Source of the DNA: Ulva prolifera
Taxonomy: Eukaryota; Chlorophyta; Ulvophyceae; Ulvales; Ulvaceae
DNA: 64,000 nucleotides
Reading direction: 5' to 3'
Assembly (NCBI GenBank): GCA_023078555.1
Contig: CM041197.1
Span: 5,167,810-5,231,809, forward strand
Below the pieces are notes generated by a model. That model did not search any database. It saw nothing but the letters and a program-made list of their open reading frames with translations, and was not told the origin of the DNA. Positions 13,401-22,957 of this stretch are shown piece by piece. Numbering within the stretch: position 1 is the first letter of the stretch; each line of letters opens with the position of its first letter. Position numbers and translations under genes: made by a program.

Positions 13401-13908
13401 TGTGCCATGTCATGTGTCATGTCATGCGCCAGCTGCCCCGCGAGGGCTATGCAGCCTCGTTGGCGGAACCGGCGCACGCTCCATGCTGCGCGTGCTGTGT
13501 GTGCTGTGGCTGCCACGAGCGAGCCCTCGGGCGCTTCCATGTGTGTCCGCGGCGTGTTGGGACGCTGTGCAGCATTTCCAGGGCTGCCACCCAGAAGTTA
13601 GACCTGAATATTCGGAATTGTTACACATAATCGCGCCTTCCGACCCAACACTGGTCCGCGGGCGCACGCGGGGCAATTGTGCCACAGCACGGATGCACCG
13701 CTGGAGGGTGGCGTGGGGGTGTTTGCAGGTGACGCCGACGGACTCGGCGCGGGAGCTTCTGGCAGCGGCAATGGTGCTGTTTGCGCTGCTGGTGCTTATC
13801 CCCGTTTCGCCCGAGGCCCCAGAGCTCGTGGACAGCATCCAGCTCGGCCTCCAGAATGACGCCCTCCAGGGCACCCTGCAGAGCGCCTCCAACACCTTCC
13901 AGATCTGA
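7401..13908 (+). CDS. EGY-type plastid site-2 metalloprotease, copy 1 (intact)
   Basis: A membrane-embedded zinc protease of the EGY1/EGY2 group of S2P enzymes, expected in the thylakoid or chloroplast envelope. Nine exons: 7401-7598, 9098-9193, 9925-10101, 10476-10720, 10959-11139, 11773-12165, 12445-12618, 12993-13193 and 13729-13908; 614 codons, phase kept throughout. Exon 1 is Ser/Arg-rich and resembles a chloroplast transit peptide. Exon 4 has GNAR (about 219-222) where plant EGY proteins have GNLR. Exon 6 carries the zinc motif HEIGH (361-365) and GSFGAVTPI. Exon 8 carries NLLPVGALDGGR, whose Asp (about 499) is the third zinc ligand. Exons 5-9 hold the hydrophobic segments. Length is slightly above plant EGY (about 550). 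The ATG at 7401 is conserved in copy 2 and was preferred over the in-frame ATG at 7386. Introns 1 and 8 each hold a MITE. Confidence 0.88.
8870..8971 (+). mobile_element. 102-bp hAT-type MITE, copy B (intron 1 of EGY copy 1)
   Basis: Inverted ends CAGTGTTGGGTCG and CGACCCAACACTG are perfect. The flanks CTGGGCAG (8862-8869) and CTGAGCAG (8972-8979) are an 8-bp target duplication with one mismatch. It carries the core seen in copies A, C and D and has no coding capacity. Confidence 0.88.
13553..13653 (+). mobile_element. 101-bp hAT-type MITE, copy C (intron 8 of EGY copy 1)
   Basis: Flanked by a perfect 8-bp duplication GTCCGCGG (13545-13552 and 13654-13661). The left end has lost one base (CGTGTTGGG instead of CAGTGTTGGG); the right end is intact. 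The equivalent intron of EGY copy 2 (around 26860-26900) has the surrounding sequence without the element, so it is a natural empty site. Confidence 0.88.
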
Positions 13909-15354
13909 GCGCCGCTGCGTGCAACTCCCGGCCCTGCAGCTGCACTGCGGCTGAGCGGAGGGCGGCAAGAGCACTTCGAGGGTGCATGGTTTTGTGCGGG
14001 GTATCCTTGCACCAGGGCGCCACCGGGGGGCCCTGTGCCCTCTTTGGCCGCCCCCTAGAGCCATGTCTGCCCACATCACACTGCCATGGCGGTCGCGACA
14101 TTGCGCGGTGACCGCTGCATCACCACCCACAAGACTCCGCGCATTGATGTACTCGTAATGAACGGGCCGGCTGGCGGTGCCGGTCGAGACAGTGACTGTG
14201 GCCATGTCAACGTGTCGTTAGTTCATTTTTAGGGGCGAGTTTCGGGCACTTTCGGACCTGCTGCCTGGCTGATTCGGCTGCGGCCTGGACTAGTGAAGGG
14301 CAGGCCCGTGCGCGGAATCGTGTAGCTGGCGTGCTGCTACAGCAAGCGTGCTCGATCCGAGTGGCCGTTTGGGGGCCCACCGTGTGAACGTGTGCCGTGC
14401 ACCTGTGGAGATGGAGAGTGCTCTACTGGCGAGGCTCCGTCGCCGCAGTTCAGCATGTGCTGTCTGGGTGTCGCCATGCCTGCACGTCGTGCATGTAGAC
14501 ACACGATCAGCTAGGCTGTATGTGGATGGAGAGCAGTCGCAGGTGTCGACAGAAGTATGTAATGGCAGTGATCGCTCGTCCTCATTTTGCCCAGCAGGTT
14601 TTGCGATGTGCCTGTAATCCACAAAGAGAAATGCGTAATTTTCGTGATGAGCAAGCGGACCAGCAACCTGTATCGCATTCATTGACTGTGTGCACAACAT
14701 AAATGCACGAATTGCGATTCAATCCTTCAACATGTATTCACATGTTTCTCACAGAGTTGTCATCAGCTCGACTGCATTGCATCGCAATGGAAACTGACCA
14801 CCTGTCGATTTAGATAAACCATGCAAAAGCCACCACCGCCGTTGAGTGATCTGGCTTGCACGGCCCACAGACAGCAAAGGCGATGCTCGTAAATGCTTAC
14901 GGTGGTCTGCCTCTGCCCGTGCCAGCAGAGGACATGTGCAGCGGTGCGCTCTGCAGCTGCTACAGCAAGAGTGAGGAGCACAACGGCCGTCATGGTGGGT
15001 GCGCGGCGGTGTGCCGGGCTGGCGTGGTGTGCTGTGGCTCGGTGGGGTGGGGGTGGGTCTTGGGGCTAGGGCGGCCCCCAGCAATCGGGCGGCCATGATG
15101 GGCGGCCTCAGGCAGCAGTGTGTTGGGTTCGGCCCTGCCGTACGGCGGCGGGCGTTGTGGTGTGGGTGGTTGTGATGTTGTGTGTCGGCCGTGGGGTCTG
15201 TGCGTGCGTGTGTGGGTTCGGGTTTGTGGGTGTGTGGGTGTGTGTTTGGCGGTCTGCGGATCTGTGTCTTTTGATGCGCCGGTGGTGGGTCTCCTGGGCG
15301 TGGTGGGTGTCGCGTGCGTGCGTGTCTGTGTGTTTGCTTCGTCTGTTTGCTTCT

Positions 15355-15410
15355 TTCGCGGTGCTGCCCGCCTTGCTGCGTTTGTCCTTGTAACAGCACA
15401 ACGGCTGCCA
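15355..15410 (+). repeat. Dispersed repeat, copy 1
   Basis: This stretch (GCGGTGCTGCC then TTTGTCCTTGTAAC) closely matches 59845-59905, 44 kb away inside an intron of the PPP phosphatase gene. Both copies follow a GT-rich run. The class of element cannot be told from these two pieces; a retroelement end is possible. Confidence 0.55.
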
Positions 15411-15488
15411 GACACTGTCCATATGTAAGATTGCACATGCTACTCTGCTGATAGCAATATAATTTTCAGTGTTGGGCTGAAGTATGGG

Positions 15489-15533
15489 TGTGGCAATCCA
15501 GTGGTGTAGCGGCCATATCACTGGATTGCCACA
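15489..15533. repeat. Perfect 15-bp inverted repeat with 15-base loop
   Basis: TGTGGCAATCCAGTG (15489-15503) is followed after 15 bases by its exact reverse complement (15519-15533). It lies in gene-free DNA. It may be a relic of a small DNA element or simply a stable hairpin; I see no target duplication. Confidence 0.75.
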
Positions 15534-18171
15534 ATAGAGCATGATTTGTGGCGTGATGTCGTCTGCTTTCGATCCACTTCCATTCTTCCATTCACATCTG
15601 CTTTAGCAAAGCTCTGTACCATCTAAGGCGTATCACCAGCCTGCTGCAGACGCACCTGCAGCCACTCAATGTAGCTCCCAGCGCGCCGCACGTGGCAGAC
15701 GCCCTGGGCGACCCCAACGACCAGAAGTGGATAGACAGCTGACCGATATTCCTAAAGCAGAAGTAGCCTCAGGTGACTGGCGAATCCAGCATTCAGGCTT
15801 CAAGAAACACATGCTCCACCTGTTGTCGAGTGCAGATCCACCAATTGATTGCTCAAGATGAGGTTGCCTTTGTTGCACACAGTCAGGTGCCTGCGACTCG
15901 ATAAGCTCGTCCAGCAGCCCACATGTGTGCGCACCGCGTGGTGAAGACTGACAACCAACGACCTACCGCCCGGTCACTTCCACTGACACACCAGTATACT
16001 TCATTGTTTGAATCGGAGCATGGTGGTGCAGCAACAACAGCACGCATTGGTATTTCAGAGGAGTGAATGGGAGAAGACGAACGCCACACAAGAATCTCGT
16101 CCGAATCAACAGCACTGGTGAGGCACAGACCTCAGCACGATCCTGAAGAGCTCCCGACAGCTTCGGAGGAATTCATGTTGTCACTGGAGTACTGTTGCCA
16201 GGCACTGTGTCACATGGCTGCCTTGTGGCTGTGGGCACCGAATTCTCAAGTACCGCGGTATACCGTACTAAACTAAACCCATGGACACGCCACGCATACC
16301 GCAGGCCTGCAACGGCGTTGAAACACCTCGCTGTGACGCATAACGGTGGCCAGATGGGCCGTATCTCCAGGAATATTGCGTACACCGGTAACGCTTAGGG
16401 CACCTCACATCACCAAAAAACACAAAAAAAAATTAAAAAATACAAAAAGTTACTGCATGTCGCAGCTCACCGTCTAGCATGTTTGGTATACATTAATGAG
16501 TTCTTTGCTGGGCAACATGCGAGAGTGCAAGCGCAGTTGGCTTCTTTGGAGGTCCTCTGTTCAGCTGAGACGTTACAGTGCTGCTGTTTGAACCCAGCTG
16601 TGCGTGCTAGACATCCACAACAACAGAGCGAAATCTTAGCTGCGCTGATTCTCGACCAAATCTCCCATGGACACTCTGAATGTTTGATCTAGGGCTGATT
16701 ATAGCAGCCTTCGCACAGTCATGGGACCTGACCTTGATTTAGATTCAGCTTCCCACCGCACGCTGAAGCATAGCAGCTCTGTGATTTATGATTCAAATGC
16801 GGCTTGGTTGTCATTCGGAAGGCCTGGTACACGCCTACTTACCAGAAAATGCGCCCAGCTTGGGCATTGATGCATTTGATTGCATTACGACTTGGCTGTG
16901 AGGCCACATCCAGGCCCAGATTTGAACGCTCAGCAACACAGTTCACTGTTTGAGTACTTCTGTGTATGATTGATCAGCAAAGCCCTGGATGCAAGCCGCA
17001 AAGCAGCTCTGAAACATCTTCTGGATGAGTAGAAGCCTTGAATGCTGAAGCAAGCGCTGGACCCATGCCAGGACGGCGGTGCATGGGTCGTGCGGACTAT
17101 GCCTCACGATGCCAGAGTTGGGATTTCGCCAAGTCCTGTGAGAGACACCTACCACCCCCGATCATGGCATTCATGAACGAGATGCAGCATTGCTTGGAGA
17201 CGAAGTAGCTGATTGCCTGAGCTCATATCGTGCATACGCTGCCAGCCCAGCCCCTGAAAAGACTATGATGTGGTGATCGCAGCAGCCCACACATGAGGGC
17301 CGGCTGCCGTATGCATGTGGCCAGAGCAGGTGTAAGCAGAGGTCATGGGAGTTGGCGGGGCACACATGGGAAAAAAGCTGCATACTTGCAAAGTTAGGCA
17401 CAGCATGTGCCATCGAGATCAGCCTATTTGTGAGCAAGGCTGCATGAAAGTTTTCAGAAAAGGCCTTCCAGACCGGATACAGCCACTGAGATCCCCACAG
17501 GCTCAACTAAAGGGGCTGCGTTGCCACTCAACAGTATGCGGACTTTGCCGCTCGGGCAGAGTAAGGGAGCTTTCCGTTCGCGCAGAAGCGTGACGAACCA
17601 GTCGTTCCGGAGAACGCGATGCCGTTGTGAGTCCAGCAGCAGCTCGTCAGGCAACGGACCACAGGCACGGCGGGATTCCAAAAGCATTATAGAGAACATT
17701 GATAGCCTCTTAGGCATCGAGGCGGACAAGAAGGTCCGACTCGTCTTTGTTTGACCGGGCCGCGACTGCGCTTCAGTCGCGTCACAACGGAGTGTATTAA
17801 TGAATTGACAATTTAGCGTACATACATCGGATGCTTCTGGAATCATGGTGTTGTAGAGCTTGCAACCACGCTGTATCGAGTACTATACCGGGTTCCGCAC
17901 AATCACTCCACTCGGCACGGCGAAGACATGCACTGCTCTGACTGAGAGCCGCCCAGTCAGCATCGATTGATGATCCCGCTTCAAGCGATGCTGCCCTTGA
18001 TCTTGAGTAAGCTGTTGGTGAAGACCAATTTAGACACCGGAATGGCGAAAAGCTGGCTGGACAACGGACTGCGAGTCGACGCCTTGAAATCTGACGAATG
18101 CCAAATTTACTCCTTTCACGCTTGTGTGCATGTTGGTATCATGCTCTGGTATGCTGATCGGGCCGATCGAC

Positions 18172-18249
18172 GGAGTGTAGTGTTGATGCTATGTGGGCAT
18201 GCACATCAACGGAGTGTATTGTTGATGCTATGTGGGCATGCACACTTAG
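18172..18249. repeat. Two-unit 39-bp tandem repeat
   Basis: Units 18172-18210 and 18211-18249 differ at only a few bases and both contain GTTGATGCTATGTGGGCATG. It lies in intron 1 of EGY copy 2 and is absent from intron 1 of copy 1. Confidence 0.8.
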
Positions 18250-18884
18250 GTGATCCGTCGCAACTTCACAAACCAAAATCAAATGCTTTGTTTGCTCCAC
18301 ATGCTGCGCCTGCGCATTGCAACATCACAAATGGCGATCGCCCATATGTCAGCCTGATGCCATGGTGCATCTGGCGCATTGCTTCGGGACAGTGTCAGAG
18401 ACTGTCTGGCCATGCATTGAATCAGCCATGTTTACTCGCCTGTACCATGCTGCAGCTGGTTCATGCAACTCAGAGAGGTATGTCAGCTGATCTGCATTGG
18501 ACCAGCTCGGCAGCCCCTTCGATCCGGGCCGATGACAGCTCAACAACACGTAGGCAGGTGTGTGTAGTGCTGCCTTACTGGCATCCACTGCCGCAGATAG
18601 CTAACAAGTATTCGAGTCACTGTTGCAGTTGGCATTGCTGTTGTGCATGGTACGAGCTGTACAACAGTTGGTGCACAGCTGGCTTGCACGCTGGCTTGCA
18701 AGCCAGCGTCGCTGGGGTAGGGCTGCAGACATGGGCGTCAGCGGCCCTCCAAACGGAGAGCACCGTCGACGCCGTTCACCTGCCCATTCCAAGCTATCTC
18801 CCGCTCAACTGCATGTCCACAACTTTCAGTCCGAGAAACTGGTGCACTCTTACTCTGTTTTGCGATGCTCCTGATGCATTCTGT

Positions 18885-18993
18885 GGTGCTCCACCAATCA
18901 TTTACTCCTTCGGCATATGTGGTCCCGTTAACTCGGAGTTGTCAATGTCCAATAGGATACGGCTTAGAAAATTTAGGTTTACTTTACTTTACA
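18885..18993 (+). mobile_element. SINE 3' fragment
   Basis: The run from CTTCGGCATATGTGGTCCCG through TGTCCAATAGGATACGGCTT matches, in opposite orientation, the body of the SINE at 21346-21607. It ends in a TTTAC tandem tail (GTTTACTTTACTTTAC). The tRNA-like head is missing or too diverged to see. It sits in intron 1 of EGY copy 2. Confidence 0.65.
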
Positions 18994-19471
18994 TGGGCGC
19001 TGTACCATTGGACCCTTACTGTAATGGCCAATTAAAAAATCAAATTAAAAAAAAAAACCTGGATTGCCAGAAATGAGCTGTAGTTCGGGAGGTCCAAAAA
19101 CTCCTGAGGCATTGCGAAGAGAGCGGCCATCTGGTCACAGCAGATGGGGTGTGGTGTGCAGGAGGAGGCAACCACAAGCGGGACTCACTCGCCAGGCACA
19201 GCCGATGTCGGCATTTCCACTGAGGCTTTCGCCAAGCTCCTGCATGTGAAGGTGTCCCCACCCTGCGCTCTCTCATGCACTGCGTCGATGCATAGCTCCT
19301 ACCTCCGTGTGCGCGCAGGCACATGCACAGCAGCGGCAGTGCCGGAACATGCACCGTAGTTCAGCTAGTGTATATTGTGTGAATTCACACAACATACACG
19401 AGTACACATTGTTTCAAAACAAGACAGTGGCAGCGGTGCAGTGGCAGTCCGGGCTACGTCCAGGTGGGTAG

Positions 19472-19573
19472 CACTGTTGCGTCGCTTGGCAGCATTTCCA
19501 GGGCTGCCTCCCAGAAATTAGACCTGAGTATTCGGAATTGTTACATGTGATCGAGCCCGACGACCCAACACTG
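19472..19573 (+). mobile_element. 102-bp hAT-type MITE, copy D (intron 2 of EGY copy 2)
   Basis: Flanked by a perfect 8-bp duplication GTGGGTAG (19464-19471 and 19574-19581). Left end CACTGTTGCGTCG has two changes from the consensus; right end CGACCCAACACTG is intact. The matching intron of copy 1 lacks an element at this place, so it arrived after the gene duplication. Confidence 0.88.
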
Positions 19574-21032
19574 GTGGGTAGGGGCACGTGTCACCAGGGC
19601 AAATTTAAAGTCGGGGAGGCACGCAGCGCTGCCAGGCAAACGCACGCAAACAGAAGGCACCAACGCCACCGCCAGCGAGCAATGCAGGCACGTGCGGCGA
19701 AGCGGCGGCTATCGCCACAGCGGGAACACCAGAGGTGGATGTGAATGCGTGTGCAGGAGAGCTTTTTGGTGGAGGCCCTGCAGAAAAAGTCCTACAAGGG
19801 CATCCACACGGTCTGCAACACCACGAACGGCAGCCGCAGGTTGCAAGATCGCATCAGGATTGAGGCGATTGAGCTGGATGATGGAGTGCTTGTCAGGGAC
19901 AGCAAGGCGATGCTCGAGGTGCTGGAGCGTGCGGTGGTGCGGCCACTGCGTCCGGATGCATGACATTGACCTTCAAAGCATGCTTCGCTCGCATGTGCGG
20001 GCTCCGCCGGGCACTTGCTGCTGCGCTTGTGGCTCTCCCTCTACCTCTCACTCCCTGTACCCTGTGAGAGGCTCCGATCAGCATCCATGCATGGTGTGCA
20101 TGCATGTGGGCCATTGCCACACTTGATCAGCCGGCGCTGCTGCGGCAGCCGTGAGGCACCTCTGTGGTGGCCATATCCCGCGCGAACGTACCAGGTGTGC
20201 CGTGAGCGGCGGGTCGAAAGCCGCGCAAGGTTACACGTGTGGCAGACTCTTTGATGTCATGGAGGGGCCCCACGTCGCGGAGGACGTCGTCAAGGTCATC
20301 CGGAATGAGATCCTCGGATTCTCGACGTTCCTCGTGCGGGAGGCCGAGTGGCCGCGTGAATGGCAGGGCCGCGACGTCGACGGCGCAGTCATGCTGCGCG
20401 GGAATGCGCGCAAGGACGCGGCCGTCGTCGCGGCCACGCTGCAATCCGGCCTCGACAGCCGGTGCGCGCCGCACTTGTTTCACAGCCGCTTCGTGATGTC
20501 TCAGGAACGACCAACCCACCAGGAGATACACGTACGGGCCCAATCGGCCCGCCTGAACTATGTCTGTCAGCCATGCGCCTCTTTCAGCACTGCGCCTCAG
20601 CCGCGCAGCGCCGTTTTGTACTCCAGCGCCGACTCCATACCCAACAATGCATGGCACTGCCGGCTCTTTCCGGGCGCCACGCGTGCGCAGGCGTTGTCTG
20701 GCCTGGGCCGGTGGCGAGTGTGTGCATGCATGGCTGAGGAGCATGCGGCGGCCCGGGTACAGGTACGGGCGCGAGGAGTACACGGTGTACGTCGTGCCGG
20801 ACTCGGAGGCGGAGGACGCGCAGGAGGACGGCCGGGAGCGTTTCATGCTGCAGGTGTTCCCGCGGGGCATGGAACTGCGACAGGGGACGCCGGCCTTGCG
20901 GACGGTGGAGGCCCTGGCGCTCCTGCTGACAATCGTCCTCACGGTACGGCTGTCAGTCCGCCTCTGTGCTTCCAAGATTGTCCCCTTGCTACCCCTTCAG
21001 AAGCGTCCCCCATATACACCCCAGCCCCCCTA

Positions 21033-21033
<1 letters not shown>

Positions 21034-21063
<30 letters not shown>
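21034..21063 (+). repeat. Poly-C tract
   Basis: About 30 consecutive C residues in intron 5 of EGY copy 2. Homopolymers of this length are prone to slippage and to assembly error, so the exact count should be treated with caution. Confidence 0.9.
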
Positions 21064-21345
21064 TGCGATGCCGTTCCATCATTCTTGCAGTGCCGCGCAG
21101 CAGAATGCCGCCAACGCGCATGGCACTGTCATTGCATGAATTCAGGATATGCCTCGCATCTGGATCATGCGGATTCAGGTGAGCCCTGCAGCCACCCAGG
21201 CACCGTGCAACTGGTGCGTGCTGCCTGTGAGAGCAAGTTCGTGCGCTGTGCCACGGCCGGTCGCATCTCGTCCGTGAGTACCTTGAGATCTGACGGCGTG
21301 CAAGGGTGGCGCGGGCGGTGGCTCTTGTACCTGTTGCGGATACCT

Positions 21346-21607
21346 GTAAAGTAAATCTGAATGTACTGAGCCGTATCCCATTGGACACTGACAACTCCGA
21401 ATTAACGGGACCACATATGCCGAAGGGGTAAACCACCTGGAAAACCCCCTCAGACGACTGTATGCAACTCACAGGGCCTCCTCCTGTGCTAAGCGAGGTG
21501 GTCACGTACGGCCGTTTCGATTCCCCAAAGCGTACGCAGAATCGAACCCACGACCTCCTGAAACGGCGGGGGTAGCTTTTAATCCGTCCTCAACCCATTG
21601 GACCCTG
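21346..21607 (-). mobile_element. tRNA-derived SINE
   Basis: Read on the minus strand, the head has an A-box-like stretch (GGTCCAATGGGTTGAGGACGG) and a good B-box (GTGGGTTCGATTC) at tRNA-like spacing, i.e. an internal RNA polymerase III promoter. About 170 bases of non-tRNA body follow, then a degenerate tail with GTTAATTCGGAGTTGTC and TTTACTTTACAG. The T-stem (GTGGG against CTGCG) does not pair, so this is not a working tRNA. Its body matches the fragment at 18885-18993. The element lies in intron 5 of EGY copy 2. I could not fix its ends by a target duplication. Confidence 0.65.
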
Positions 21608-22957
21608 TGTCATCGACACCTCACCTGCACAACGAAGCTTGCCTATGAACTCACACAGCACCCGCACGGGCCTCGCTCTCAGCATGCACGCCTCCAGGTC
21701 GTCCACACCACGCATGTCGGCTGGTTGCGCCAGCTGGCAGGGTTCCTCACACATGCTGTCAATGCGGCCGCAGGGGGTGACAGCCGACCGTTGCTGCCTG
21801 CAGTGCAGAGGCATGTGTGAGCGTACGCATGATGGTGGGACCCGTGTCCACACAGAGAAATGTGTGCACCTTGCTGCAGGCGTTCTTTGCGGCGTTGGTC
21901 ACAATGCCCATGCTCCCGCCAGATACACTGGAGTTCCTCATGTTGGGCGGCCTTCCATTTCAGGGCTCAGCCGTCCCCGGCATAGACTCCGGCTTTGAAC
22001 TGATGCCGTTTGCACGCTTCTCCACCGAGATCATCCTCGGCGTCGCCGGCGTCAACATCGCGCATGAGATCGGCCACCGGCTGCGTGCGGCCACCAGTGG
22101 CGTCAAGCTCGGGCCTTCATTGTATCTTCCCAGCGGCACACTCGGCAGTTTCGGCGCTTTCATACGGATCGCGCGCCCGTTCCAGAACCGCCGGGAGGCG
22201 TTTGACGTCGCGACCGCGGGGCCGGTGTGCGGTATGATCATGGCTGGGTGTCTCTTTGCATTTGGACTCGTGGTGCGCCCTCCCTCCCACCCCACGCCCC
22301 CCCCCTCCCGTGCCCCCCTCCACCCTCACGGGACGCTACGCGCATCTAGCTCTCTCGCTGCCTCCTGTGGGGACTGCGTGCATGTGCATTCTTGCTACTG
22401 CCCTGGACATGCATGATCGATGCCACATGCCACCCAAGGTTTCGGGCTACATCAGTAGGGAAAATTTCAATGGGGGTTCGTAGTCCCACCTACGTGTGCG
22501 TGCCGTGCCGGCGGCGACAGTGCTGTGTGCTATGCAGTTATCGACTGACCCGGCGGCGGACCCGGCGGTGATGCTGCCGCTGCCAGCGTCGGTCTTCCAG
22601 GGGAGCATCGTGCTCGGCAGCGTCTGCGAGGCCGTGCTCACGCCCGACGCCGGCGGCAAGTTCTTGGTGCACCCTGCCCTCCTCGCGGGCTGGACTGGCC
22701 TGTTTGTCGAGGTGCGTGCGAGATTTCTTTCATATTCGCCGCCGTTGGTGGCGTGCCATGTCCACCGCGAGCACATCAATATTGGCTTCAAGTTTGTCAG
22801 CCGGTCCACAAAGTATACACTCAGGTGTATATTCATATATGGTCTCATGCGGTATACTCATGCGGTATATACACTCATGTTCAGGACCTCTGCTGCCCCT
22901 ACCGACTGGTCGGACGGCCCCTCCTTCAAGAATGCACTTCTGCATGCTCATGCGGTA

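Larger units (their letters stand above)
13909..17435. other. Spacer between the two duplicated units, no gene seen
   Basis: The first 700 bases belong to the duplicated unit: the segment around 14545-14580 (GACAGAAGTATGTAATG) recurs at 27729-27765 after copy 2. Then follow a GT-rich low-complexity run (about 15130-15340), a dispersed repeat (15355-15410), a 15-bp stem inverted repeat (15489-15533) and AT-rich sequence near 16410-16450. Open frames here are short or low-complexity and lack domains. The promoter of EGY copy 2 must lie toward the right end. Confidence 0.5.

Noticed and set aside
15108..15542. Thr/His/Pro-rich minus-strand open frames
   Set aside because: They translate a GT-rich low-complexity run and contain no domain.
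21521..21610. A tRNA gene on the minus strand
   Set aside because: The B-box is good but the T-stem and acceptor stem do not pair, and the sequence continues into a repeated body, so it is a SINE head.
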